A DNA stretch of 64,000 nt from Schistocephalus solidus (GCA_017591395.1 WEDG01004851.1:173501-237500), one strand, 5' to 3'; positions 47,331 through 57,260 are shown, counted from the stretch's first letter. The notes: generated by a model from the letters alone, not told the origin. Made by a program: numbers and translations.

Positions 47331-48227
47331 AAGGTCTGTGGCCAAATCCCTGTCCTGAAGACTTACTTTCGTCAGTTAAAACAGGCTACATCATCTGAGA
47401 AAGTATCGATTGTCATGCAACTGCAAGGGTAAAGGATAGGAGTTCTATTCACCGTTGAATTTATGGTGCGTTTCTGCTGTAAAAAACTCGTTCGTTTTAC
47501 TCGGCTGTTTTCCAAGTTATGAACTGCGAAATCGAGTTTACATACTTTACAAGCGCCTATAGTTTAAGCAGAAACATACACATACACATAGCCACAATTA
47601 GATTAATCTTTAGCACCCAGCGTGCGCATACCTGTAGGTGACGATATGCTCGTTTGCTTTTACGGGGCGTGGCATGCTGCCAGCATGCATACCTGAACCT
47701 CCCCCACGCGTAAACACAGAACGATCTGGGGGATTAAGGCGACGTGGGGGGTCTAAGTCTGCCCTCCGCTAATCAGGCCATAATGGCTGCACATCAATCT
47801 CTTGCGGGCCTTGACGCGGTAGAGATTACTCTTACTGCCCTACCCACCCCCATCCCCTCCTTCACACCACCCACCAAGTTATTATTGTCTAGACTCCGCT
47901 TAAAATAAACGAACACACACAGACAGGGGCGCACCCAGTACTTCGGCGAAAATATGCCCTGGGTTGATGTATGTGTGTGGCGCACTGGGAAGTTGCAGTA
48001 CGTGATTGAGCCTTTCTTATTCCTCGGCAGATCTTGCAGGGAATTTCCACGTAAAAATGAGTATGCACGGTAGGTTTGCTAAAGTGCAGAAGTCACTGCA
48101 CAATGTATTTCTTACCTGAACGACAAAAGTTGACGCTATGAATGAACAGTAAATAGGAAAACTGAAATTTAACTTCAATCATAATTAAAAGGGGACGAAA
48201 AATTGCCCATCTATTAAATAAGATAAC

Positions 48228-48230
<3 letters not shown>
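47331..48230. other. Unrecognised sequence
   Basis: No coding or repeat family is recognised. Confidence 0.4.

Positions 48231-48312
<82 letters not shown>
48231..48312. repeat. (AT)n microsatellite, left of SINE
   Basis: 41 perfect AT dinucleotides. Confidence 0.97.
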
Positions 48313-48315
<3 letters not shown>

Positions 48316-48525
48316 AGGTGTTCCACACTTGGGATTGGGTATGACTGGCTGATGATGGCTAATAAGCCAGAAATGGCCATTCCGGTCTCCCTTGTCTTTG
48401 TCAGTTCCACATTATCAACATATGCTACACGTCACTATGCGACCGCCTATGAGAGCTCTAGTCTGAGTTCCAGGGCACAACGGAACATAAATATTCCTTA
48501 AGCAGATCGGTGAGCCGCACACTAT

Positions 48526-48528
<3 letters not shown>
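48313..48528 (+). mobile_element. Dispersed SINE fragment with intact hammerhead, flanked by (AT)n
   Basis: The SINE from just after the B box (CCAGGTGTTCCACACTTGGG) through the ribozyme, then the tail (TCTCCCTTGTCTTTGTC, GCACAACGGAACA, CAGATCGGTGAGC). The tRNA-like head is missing. (AT)n tracts flank both ends (48,231-48,312 and 48,529-48,567), as if the SINE landed within an AT repeat. Confidence 0.75.
48343..48387 (+). ncRNA. Hammerhead self-cleaving ribozyme (type I, complete)
   Basis: Stem I 5' strand GACTGG (48,343-48,348); core CTGATGA (48,349-48,355); stem II TGGCT/AGCCA with AATA loop (48,356-48,369), 5 pairs; core GAAA (48,370-48,373); stem III from A48,373 through TGGCCAT (48,374-48,380), self-complementary, so either 2 bp closed by GGCC or 8 bp between two molecules; cleavage triplet ATT ending at 48,381; stem I 3' strand CCGGTC (48,382-48,387), which pairs all six bases with GACTGG (one G-U). 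All invariant hammerhead core positions are present. AUU is a permitted but usually slower triplet. Predicted cleavage is after 48,381. Confidence 0.8.

Positions 48529-48567
<39 letters not shown>
48529..48567. repeat. (AT)n microsatellite, right of SINE
   Basis: About 19 AT dinucleotides immediately after the SINE tail. Confidence 0.95.
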
Positions 48568-48569
<2 letters not shown>

Positions 48570-48999
48570 GTATTTAATATATTTAGCAAATTTTATTATT
48601 CATGTAATGCCAGCCCTTGGGCTACTAACTGCTGAATAAAAAATTCCGTGAAACTACCCATTTTTAACAAGCAACATAAACATGCTTCCAGCACGGTTTT
48701 AAAAATCTGTCAGCATACAAGAGACATTTTTAGTTTTTGCCAGTTCGTCTACATGTTTGTTTTCTTTTCGCACAGGACATTTTCATTATAGGTCGGTCAC
48801 TGAAACAAGATCTTTCGTTATGTCTACAAGTTTTTCGTGGAGGATGCTTTTAAATTTGGAAACTGCACTCATATGCATCGCCTGCCAAAAGTTTGAGCAG
48901 TCATATTATCTTTATTGTTTTGTTCAACTTATGGATTCTAACTTTTAGCGCCACAGAGCGAAGTTGGGAGGCAAAGAGTAAATGGAAGCTCGCCATGAA
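48568..48999. other. Unrecognised AT-rich sequence
   Basis: No supported feature. Confidence 0.4.
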
Positions 49000-49335
49000 C
49001 CCTTACAATGGGCCGCGTGGTATATGCGGCGGACCAAGACGGAAGCCAGATCAAGACAGGGCAGTCTTTAGTGGGAATGCGCATCCATAACAAGCGCCGC
49101 ACATGAGGTGTGATAGCACATGTAGGTGCAGGTTCACGCCGCGTCAGCTACCTGCGCCCGGTTCTGCTTTATCCCGGTCTTCTCGAATTTTTCCTGACCC
49201 AGGGTTTAGGTGGGTGAAGGAAAAGAGGGTGCGGTAGATTCATCGCAAGTCTATTATTACTGTGAACTAACGTACGCACACGTCACGTCTCTGCGTCCAC
49301 CTTACTGCGGATGCGACACCCTGAGTGACAGCTTC
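49000..49335 (+). mobile_element. Family A copy, diverged, nearly full length
   Basis: Head GGGCCGCGTGGTATATGCGG, then GGGAATGCGCATCCATAACA, AGCTACCTGCGCCCGG, GGTGGGTGAAGGAAAAGAGG, TCGCAAGTCTATTATTACTG and CACACGTCACGTCTCTGCG. The order matches 16,788-17,160 throughout. Confidence 0.7.
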
Positions 49336-50589
49336 CGATTACATCGAAATAAATGCACCTGTAGGAAATCAGGTGGTTGCACCTTGGTTTGCACTGAGTA
49401 TCAACATCCATGCCAGGTGCACATTTGCATCTATTGGGCCATTTATTGCTGACAATTTTATCGGTAAAGATAACAAATGGAGTATCGAACTTCTTGGAAG
49501 CAAGGGGAAGAACCAATTGATTATTGTACTTCGATTTGAGACTCGTACAGGATCCCAGATCAAGAAATTACGCCTGCAATGGAATAGGTCAAAGGAAGTA
49601 ATTGTCCTTTCAACAACCAGCACCATAGATCTGGAGGTGATTGCGCAGGGCTGTGTTGGTGGCGTCATATCAATACATCGAGGCTCAGGCATAGATCGAC
49701 TCTCAGCTTGAACTTGTACCGGCATGAGAAATTATACTGAAGGCTGAGCAGTCAAACTCGTGTACCATTTATAAGGTGTGGTCAGCAAATTGGGTTGATT
49801 CGCCACCAATTCACACAGACAGCTTAAGGTAGTGCGTATGAGTATGAGTATATTCTGACCAATGTGATTACAAAGATACGTTAGACATGAGATACAATAC
49901 ACCATACCAGACTGCTACCTGGGACTTTTTTATTTTCAAAACACTTTCGAGGAGGTTACCGGTGTGCAATCGCAAAAAAGTCCTAGGGATAGGGCGACAA
50001 AACGGTAGTTCAGGTCGTTCTCCCACTAAGCAACAGCCGCCTGGGATGACTGAGCAGCTCAATGCTAGAAATAGAGCTAAAACGTTGTCGGCCTAAACTT
50101 CTTCTAGAGCGAATGTCCAAAGGTAGCGCAACACGATACTGGAGTCGCCTTCGACATGATGGATGACGTCGCGAGACTAACCTTCGATCGATCCAAGTTT
50201 TATGGTTGCCAAGTCGAGTTTTGCAAAGTCAAGTCGGCAAGCATATGCTTGCTGACTTGCATTTTCGAATTTAACGTGGGAATATTCACAGAACTCGAGG
50301 TTTCTGAAAGCGAACGTCAGGGAGACAAATTTTGTTAGAGCAAATCTGGTGAAGCAAAAGAGCATCCACGCAACTCAGCAGGCAGGGGCCGAAACTGTTC
50401 TCACGAGCCGAGTGCCAGATGATGAAGCGCGAAGTTCATACGCTTTAGCTTTGTGCGACTGTGGCCAATCGCTGAAGCCAGAAATATTGATCGCCTTGAT
50501 GATGTCGGTGAGAATATGGCTGAGTAAAGCGCGCCGGCAGTGAATGACAGGCGTGCTGGGCGAACGGGAGACGGCGTGCATAAGCAGTC
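49336..50589. other. Unrecognised sequence
   Basis: An ORF of about 128 codons (49,325-49,711) on the plus strand is not recognisable and has no supporting context. No repeat family is seen. Confidence 0.4.
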
Positions 50590-51800
50590 ACACCAATGAC
50601 CATGAGAGCGGACCGCCACTTATCCACCACTAGTGCCGGCGACTACGCCCACCTCTCATTAACAAGCTCCGATAAAATGATGAATAAGTTCTACAAAGAC
50701 CTGCATGTCTTTCCATCGACTGTGCCGAAAACAGACACAATGAGTGCCCTCTATGACTCCAATGCCCCAATCGGCATAGACCACACTACCTGGGAGGGAG
50801 AGCTCACTTGTCACGGGATCCGTATTTGCAACAACAATGGACTAATACTATAACTACTGCAAATAATAAAAATAATAATGCTACTACTATTACTACTAAT
50901 AATACTCACGGAACACAACCTTCCCCTGACAACGATTTATTTAGCCTTCCGATGCGGAAGAGGGGGGCGTGGATACATCCTAGCCAGCGTCACCGGCGTC
51001 CGCTGGATTACGTCATCGCTCGTAGGCGTGATCAGGTTGAAGTACTCGTGATAAAGGCCATGTGCGCTGCCGACTGCTGGACCAATTCTCACTTTTTTGG
51101 CCCTCTGGTAAGGCTTCAACAGCAACCTCACAGCCGACTGCAAGAAAATTAAACATCCAGTAAGGTAACTACTGTATTGCTTGATAGGAATGGATGCCGA
51201 TTGAATTTTAGTAACTGGAAGACTTCCAAACTTTCAAGTAATGCAAACCATGGAGGTTGAGACTTATTTCGAAACCCAGTGGAGAGAACTGTGGGATACC
51301 ATGCAGGCCACCGCGATGGAAGCCCTCGGTCGTGCATGCTGTCAGCACCACGATTGGTTTGATGACAGTGATGGAGGAATCCACAACCTGCTATCCAAGA
51401 ATCCTAGGTTGCGCATGCTCTACACCATCGAATGCAGTAACAACGCCAGCAAAGTCGCATACTACCGATGCCTACGCATAACACAACAGAGACTAAACGA
51501 AGGTCAGAAACCTAATAGCTAAATCGCCAAGCTGACGAGATCCAGGGAAACGGCGGCCGCGGTGAGATGAATAATTCCTTTTCGGACATCAATGTATTCT
51601 GCAACCCTCAAGCCAGGCGGACTGCGCAAACTCCCGACTAGGATGTAGCAACCCTACTGACGGCGTAGTCATGGATCCTAGAGCGCTGGGCTGCGCACAT
51701 CCAGGTCATCGCAAAACAACCTTCTAAAATCTCAGAATGAGCCCTGTACAACAAAGATGACATTGATCGCCTGGCTTTCCTCCTTGAGAACAGTAGAACA
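50590..51800 (+). pseudogene. Zinc-finger LINE copy 3 (APE through linker)
   Basis: Collinear with 22,950-21,930 of copy 1 in the opposite orientation. Recognised pieces: the DKMMNKFYKDLH region (50,660-50,720), an APE piece ending HGIRICNNNGLIL, then PLDYVIARRRDQ near 51,000-51,030, the QHHDWFDDSDGGIHNLL linker (51,340-51,395) and a YNKDDIDRLAFLLEN remnant (51,750-51,795). Numerous stops and frame changes. The RT is replaced by a PLE at about 51,890. Confidence 0.8.
50846..50915. repeat. AAT/ACT trinucleotide microsatellite inside LINE copy 3
   Basis: ATAATAATGCTACTACTATT-type tract immediately after the NNNGLIL codons, the same position as in copy 2. Confidence 0.85.
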
Positions 51801-51889
51801 GCGTAACAGCTGACCAGCACGTTGGCGGAACAATCTGAGAGCAGGCGAATGGAACATTAACGGGTTCGCGAATTTAGGGACGCATAGCC

Positions 51890-53100
51890 AAGGTGGCCCT
51901 TCAACCGTTAAAGTTGCTGGTCTTCCAGCACCACAGACCGAGATTTTGGGCTCAGTATATAAATGATACCTAGGTCATTATCGAAAGGAGTCGGAACTCA
52001 CGTTGGAGGAGCGTTTCAACAGTGTATTCCCGAACGTTCAATTTACGGTAAAGGAGGAAGAAATCGAACAGCTGACCTTCCTTGCAGTCCTCGTCTGTCA
52101 GGAAAGCGACAAATACGACGCAAATACTGAACTTCAACTGCAACTGCCCAATCAGTCACAAATAAAGTTGCGTAAGGGCCCTATAAGGGTATGTTGAGGC
52201 TCACTGCGGTTAACTGGAAGACAAAGTTGCCGAACTTAAATAGCATGGGTGTTTAGGAAAGATACCTAACTGCGCAACTCCGTTGACAGGTACGTGAGCT
52301 AACGAGATCAGCTACAAAATCGCACCGACCCCTTACTTTGGCGGATGATTCCGTAAGTCAAAAACGTTGCGTGGGCCGTCCGCCGTCTCCTCGCACCACT
52401 TGGATTTGGTGTCGCACACAGACCGGAGGCAAGCATTACGCGTCAGGTACTGAGATCAAAGGACCCACACCACGACAAGAAACGTCTGGAATCGTTTATA
52501 GGATCTGGTGCAATTGCGGTCACATCAACTAAGTAGGAGAAACAGGAAGACTGTTCCGGACGCGAACTGCCAAACACGTGGCAGCAGTGCGAAGAAATAA
52601 TATGACTTCTCAGGTCGTGGCGCCCACTATGAGACCCGGTGAGACCGAAATTCTCGCAAGATGTGACAATCACGTGAGCTGTGAGTTGCCGGAGTGATGA
52701 TTTACAGGCCCTCAGTCTATTAACGCTTGCAATAACGTCTCCAACTCATATTGAGAGCTGAGCGTTTGTTTGGCTTAAGTAATTTTACCCTCGGGGAGCC
52801 CACATTTATACACATGTTCCAATGCTAATGCCGGTGAGTCCAGTGGCCGAGCCATCAGTAGGCCAACCGCCAACATGGATTGTGAAATTTCAGCAATTAC
52901 CGACCCGAATGCCGGCCATCAAGCCATTGGCACACCAAAGGGCAACAATAATCGATGAGGGGCGGCGCATAACGACTGCACCCCATAAATACCGCAATTC
53001 CCTGTGTATGAAATAAACTTATTTTATGCTGTCTCTGATGATGGTTTCGAGCCTGAATCCGAAACGTCAATTGAATAAAGTTCTTGTTCCAGAGATTGGC
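51890..53100 (+). mobile_element. Penelope-like element, copy 3 (RT end, GIY-YIG, tail)
   Basis: RT motif C region at 51,956-51,967 reads YIND in place of Y(V/A)DD and is followed by an in-frame stop. The 52,003-52,197 frame has RFNSVFPNVQFTVKEEE and EQLTFLAVLV, the conserved PLE block after motif C. GIY-YIG at 52,478-52,600: SGIVYRIWCNCG, then a stop replacing the Tyr of YVGETGR, then GETGRLFRTRTAKH. Further remnants reach about 52,700, followed by a non-coding tail with the stem-loop at 53,035-53,068 and AATAAAG at 53,074-53,080. It is clearly non-functional. Confidence 0.8.
53035..53068 (+). other. Hammerhead-like stem-loop in PLE tail
   Basis: CTGATGA (53,035-53,041), one extra T, GGTTTC (53,043-53,048) pairing with GAATCC (53,055-53,060) apart from one T-T mismatch, then GAAAC (53,061-53,065) and GTC. 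The ACGT after GAA could form a 2-bp or intermolecular stem III. I see no good stem I, so this is a relic or a different fold. Confidence 0.4.
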
Positions 53101-53940
53101 TCTTCTTCTCCAAACATCTCTACCCACCCTCTGCATATCAACTCAGAGACTTGAGTGTATCTCGCACGGGACCGACCGGCCTGGAGAAGGATAGTTAAGA
53201 CTATAACGGTTATTTACGAATCCAACCGGATCACCACTGTCGAATTCGGATGAGAATTTGGCAAGTCTCGAGCGTCGCAGACCAAAAACTGTCGCACCCA
53301 ACCCAGTCCATCGTGTACACGCTGCCAATGGATATTCCGCGGAGGGATTATTTTCGTCGAACATCTCAAGAGCGGCACCTCTTCTGTTAGCCTCTCACAA
53401 TGCCTCGACCCCCAACACTACAAAATCCGCCAATTGGCCGATTGCGACAAATACCTTCGTCCCAATAGCAGTTTGCACATTCCCCAAGCCCCGCCGATTA
53501 TAACCAATACCACTACCGCTTACATCAATATCGTTCACTCCACCAGCACTGTGGATTCGATCCCACTTTGTCATTACTGTGATTGCACCTTGACATCATG
53601 CATCGGCTTGGTCGGTAACTTGCGAATCCATCTTATAGAGGCCGGCAAAACAGTGCCAGGAGCCCTCACATTCACTCTTTGTACCTGCCTTCACTGTCCG
53701 CATTGCCCACACACATTCAGTCAACAAATGAGTGTACTCGGTCATAGGCACATCGGTACGACCGGTCAAACCACAGTACCACACCCCTCCACATCAGCAC
53801 AAACACCACACGCCTACCACTGCTGCATCATTAATTTACCGACACAGAATGGGCCTCTCACACGTAAGATTGAAACATGTGTCTTGGCTTCTATTCCATG
53901 TGCTTTCTACGGCACTTTCACGTACGTGAGATCCAAGTAA
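53101..53940 (+). pseudogene. Zinc-finger C-terminus of the LINE, third locus
   Basis: VYLAR-type junction at about 53,155, then ESNRI (about 53,218), a region matching finger 1 in another frame, and finger 2 at about 53,565-53,630 (CHYC ... NLRIH, with the first His replaced by Asn). Finger 3 is CPHCPHTFSQQM...GHRHIG, partly destroyed. Several stops and frameshifts. Abuts the PLE tail just as at 45.84 kb. Confidence 0.7.
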
Positions 53941-54239
53941 CCCACTCCATTTATGTGAAAACCTGTTCCGTTATGTTGTTGTGCCAGGTCATGTGCGGCA
54001 CGCGTAGATGGGCATTTAGATCTGTCAGTCACTGTACCCAATCCCAGCATAAGTTGGCTGACACGCTCGCGCAGTGGCCTGGAACAGGGAAGTGAGAATG
54101 AGGTCGCTTGCACTCGACGCATATCCCTCACGATCAATCATCTGTTGTTCTTAAATCTATATTGATGCGCCAGAAGCCTGGCTTGGAATACGAACAGCTG
54201 ACGCAATAATGTGGTCCTCCTATCAGGACGGAGAGTCAA

Positions 54240-54545
54240 GTTGCAGTGGCTCAGAAGGGATCCAAGCCACCCTCTTTGCTGTCTGCGTGAAATCCTGGTT
54301 CATTGCGTGCGAACTAGGCGTAGTCTAGCTGTTTAGCCCTTTCAGTCACTGCGCCCGATCCCATCTCCAGTGTTCTTAGCTCTGTATCGACACCAGGCTC
54401 AGGTGGGTTCGGAAGGTGAGAGTGCGGCAAATGCAGCGCAAGCCTATAGTCACAATGAGTTTTTCACGCGCAAGTCACCATCCCTACGTCCACAGTGGGA
54501 TCTCTTTGGTAGCGACGTTCGAACTGCCGCATGGATGTATTCGAT
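54240..54545 (+). repeat. Family A module downstream of the zinc-finger segment
   Basis: CTCTGTATCGACACCAGGCT, AGGTGGGTTCGGAAGGTGAG, AGTGCGGCAAATGCAGCGCA and CACGCGCAAGTCACCATCCC follow the family A order, in the same orientation as the zinc-finger remnant upstream. The left boundary is uncertain. Confidence 0.65.
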
Positions 54546-55519
54546 GTCCATTGGTACGACGCTGAACATCTTTGTTCAAATTCGCGCCCTGGCACATTCG
54601 TCTGACTTAGAATTCACTGGGATGCACTGAGTAGAAAACGTCCTGGCCTCTTATACCAAATCACTTACCAAATTTGATGGGACAACGCCACCACAACCTC
54701 TATCTGGTGCCCCAACTGCACCTCTGCACTGGTCGTGATATAAGCTTTGTCTTCGGTTCGAGCAACTCTTATCACCATCGAAAAACGCTTTCCAACCTGT
54801 ACATGCGTTGATTCAGACTATGTATATTACCTTTTACTTAAAGATGATATCTTCAAGTCGTTTTGCCTGGAGTGAATTTTCAGCAGACAGCTTTCAGAGG
54901 ATGTCTGGCGTCTTTGCCCAAGGCTCCTCTACGTCAAGGTCATTTACGTCCTCAGCTAGCGGTTCCAGCCACACTGACCTTACCGTCTGCCAGCTGCAAG
55001 ATACACGTAGGCGTGCATTTGGGCGATCACAGGCATCCATGCTGCACTTGAATATGTCACTCATCGGTTAAACTAGCATACACCACTTGGACATAAGCAG
55101 AGCAATTCAGGGTTCTCTGCACGATAAATACCTTCTTCGGATGACTTCTCTCTTCTCCTGTTAATCGGGAAACAGTTTGGTGATCGTGAAGCTCTGAGTA
55201 TATTCACTGCTAAAAGCTCAGAACGCCACTTCTGATGAGGCTAGAAAGACTAATCCTGTGCTCTCTCTGGCTGCACTTAGCCGCCGATAGGGTCATATTA
55301 CATGTTGCTACATTATTCGCTCACCACAGGAGTGGCCGCTGCCAGTGTGCCCTGAGTGCAGGACGAAGCGCGTTGTGTGTAACTTTCCGATCGAAACCGA
55401 GCGCATGTGGGTGGGTGACTTCATGTGAAGGGGGCGGCTCCATTTTTTTCGATTGTCTCCTACGGTGGGTTCGAGGGAGGATCCAAAATGTCAGCCCAAT
55501 CAACTCCTCGTTCCCGCGA

Positions 55520-55525
<6 letters not shown>
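54546..55525. other. Unrecognised sequence
   Basis: No coding or repeat family is recognised before the (TTC)n tract. Confidence 0.4.
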
Positions 55526-55561
<36 letters not shown>

Positions 55562-55580
55562 TTCTTATTCTTCTTCCGAG
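55526..55580. repeat. (TTC)n microsatellite
   Basis: About 17 TTC triplets with minor variation at the right end. Confidence 0.95.
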
Positions 55581-55781
55581 TTTTGTTTTTATCTTGGAGT
55601 GTCTGGGTTACAACCCATGCAGACGGTCACGTAACAAGAAACAATTTTTTGTTGATGAACGCTCACCGATCAGTTACGGGAATCACTCATGCTGTTCTGC
55701 CTTGGGGCTCAGTCTCGTCCCCGTCAGCAACCGAAAGCCTCTTGTATTACAGACAGATGAACATTCCTGAAAAAGACTAGG

Positions 55782-55828
55782 GAAACTGAAATGGCCATTT
55801 CTTGCTTATTAGCTGTCGTCAGACAGCC
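55782..55828 (-). ncRNA. Hammerhead ribozyme candidate in dispersed SINE
   Basis: Stem I strand GGCTGT (55,828-55,823), core CTGACGA (55,822-55,816; position 7 is free in hammerheads), stem II weakened to about 3 bp (GCT/AGC), GAAA (55,801-55,798), ATGGCCAT palindrome, then TTCAGTT. Stem I pairs about five of six with wobbles. Core intact, stems weaker than at 48.34 kb. Confidence 0.55.
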
Positions 55829-55849
55829 ATACCCAAACCCAGGTGGTAC

Positions 55850-55925
55850 ACCACCCCGAGGATCGAACCCACGACTAGTTGATTAGAAGTCTAACGCTTT
55901 TACCCCCTGCGCCATGGGCTCATTG
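55850..55925 (-). tRNA. tRNA-like (pseudo-tRNA) head of the SINE
   Basis: A box TGGCGCAGGGGG, the GTTAGACTTCTAATC anticodon-arm region with TCT in the anticodon position, and B box GGTTCGATCC, correctly ordered and spaced. There is no matching acceptor stem, so it is not a functional tRNA. The pattern most resembles tRNA-Arg(UCU), from memory of that family. Confidence 0.6.
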
Positions 55926-56010
55926 TCTTGCCGGTTTAGATTGGGAATATTGACATTGGTTAGTGAACCCTCACCGATCGGTTACGCGACTCACTCTGCC
56001 CGTTCTGCCT

Positions 56011-56195
56011 AGATGCGAGACAACGAGCCCGCAGCGCAGTGGGTAAGAACGTTCGACTTCTTGTCAACAGCTCGCGGATTCGAGCCTCGGGTGGTGCACC
56101 ACCTGGGGTTGGGTATGGCTGACTGATGACGGCTAATAAGCCAGAAATGGCCATTCCAGCCTCCCTTGTCTGTGTCGGCAATGTTTATCTGCGAG
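56011..56195 (+). mobile_element. Dispersed SINE copy (head and ribozyme), head-to-head with the preceding copy
   Basis: GACAACGAGCCCGCAGCGCA, GTTCGACTTCTTGTCAACAG and GGATTCGAGCCTCGGG (B-box-like), then the ribozyme and TCTGTGTCGGCAATG, where it stops. Confidence 0.75.
56117..56161 (+). ncRNA. Hammerhead ribozyme candidate in dispersed SINE
   Basis: GGCTGA (56,117-56,122), CTGATGA (56,123-56,129), stem II GGCT/AGCC with AATA loop flanked by a C-A mismatch, GAAA (56,144-56,147), TGGCCATT, then CCAGCC (56,156-56,161). Stem I pairs five of six; the innermost pair is A-C. Predicted cleavage is after 56,155. Confidence 0.6.
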
Positions 56196-56689
56196 AAATA
56201 ATCACTAGTCTTGATTTATTGCTGACCATGGCTAAGGTTGTTGGAATAACCATGTAAAGGGGAAATAAGATCAGTAACCGACAATACACCAACCTGTGAT
56301 TTTAGGGGCATTCGAAGGTAGCGCCCGCGTCCAGTGGATCACTGAGCAGTGCGCTAGAAACCTGAAGCTGCAGACTCCTTGACTGTCGTCTGAAGCCGGA
56401 AATATACTTGACGTCATGACAGTGGCGATTACAGATCTGACTTAATGACGGGACGGGACTTATCATTTCCACTTTGTCATACTGCACTAAGGTAATCTGA
56501 GAGCAGGGAAACTCGATCGCTGGAATAAAAAAATTAATTCACGTGATCACCCAGGTTCGTTTTCACAGTCACCAGAGGCAACTGTATATGCACATGATGC
56601 GAACGTAATGCAGCGAAACAATTTCACATAAGTCCAACGCTTTCCACTATGCCTACACCTAGAATAAAGCAGACATCGTCGTGGGAACC
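56196..56689. other. Unrecognised sequence
   Basis: No supported feature. Confidence 0.4.
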
Positions 56690-57260
56690 GATATTTTATT
56701 CGGCTCAAGTTTCGCATTCACTATCGAAACCATCGTCAGAGACCACAACAGATAGGGTAAGCTAACATAGAGAGACGTCTGTATTTACAGAATCCAATTG
56801 TCACGCAACCATACACCTATCAGCATTAGCAGCTTGGCACGATGAGGGTCTGGTTGCCAGTATTCCACGTAAATACACCGGTTTCATCACAGGCATTGGT
56901 GCTTGGCGTGATAATGGCTTGGCTGTTTGACTCACCGGTTCGGCCACTGGGAGCAGTGCTAACCCATGCGCCCCCTGTGTGACTAATACTCTGCCCAGCC
57001 GATCTCTTGGCACTAAATTTAAAGGGGGTCATGGGTTTGTTAATAGGAGGCTGGCTGGCGATCCCCTGACTCAAGCAGCTCGCGACTAATGCGGTCGTCA
57101 CTTCTCACGAGCATTTCGGTCTTGCCGAACTTGAAGGTTTGGCTGCGACCTGTCAATTGAGACGCGACTTCAGTGTTGACGTCAACCCTTCTCACCGATC
57201 AAGAAAGTTCAGCCATTCGCGTTCAGACTCATCCTCTAAGTGCCTCGATGAATTCGCTTT
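56690..57260 (-). mobile_element. Penelope-like element 3' end, copy 4
   Basis: Minus strand. About 57,260-57,040 is a GIY-YIG C-terminal remnant (TFKFGKTEMLV near 57,140-57,108, then ISRELLES near 57,085-57,060 as in intact relatives). Then comes tail sequence with PVAEPV and AGCATTGGTGCTTGG-type words aligned with 52,840-53,030, a stem-loop with CTGACGA (56,739-56,733) and GAAAC (56,713-56,709), and AATAA near 56,697. Stops and indels are present. Confidence 0.7.

Larger units (their letters stand above)
55640..56010 (-). mobile_element. Dispersed SINE copy, longer than one unit, with tRNA-like head and ribozyme
   Basis: Minus-strand order: tail end of a preceding unit (GCAGAACGGGCAGAGTGAGT, then CCGATCGGTGAG), AT-rich link, tRNA-like head (A box at 55,914-55,903, TCT anticodon position at 55,887-55,885, B box GGTTCGATCC at 55,869-55,860), ribozyme (55,828-55,782), tail ending again in AACTGATCGGTGAGCG. 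About 45 bp are thus repeated at both ends, so the copy spans about 1.15 units. Confidence 0.8.
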
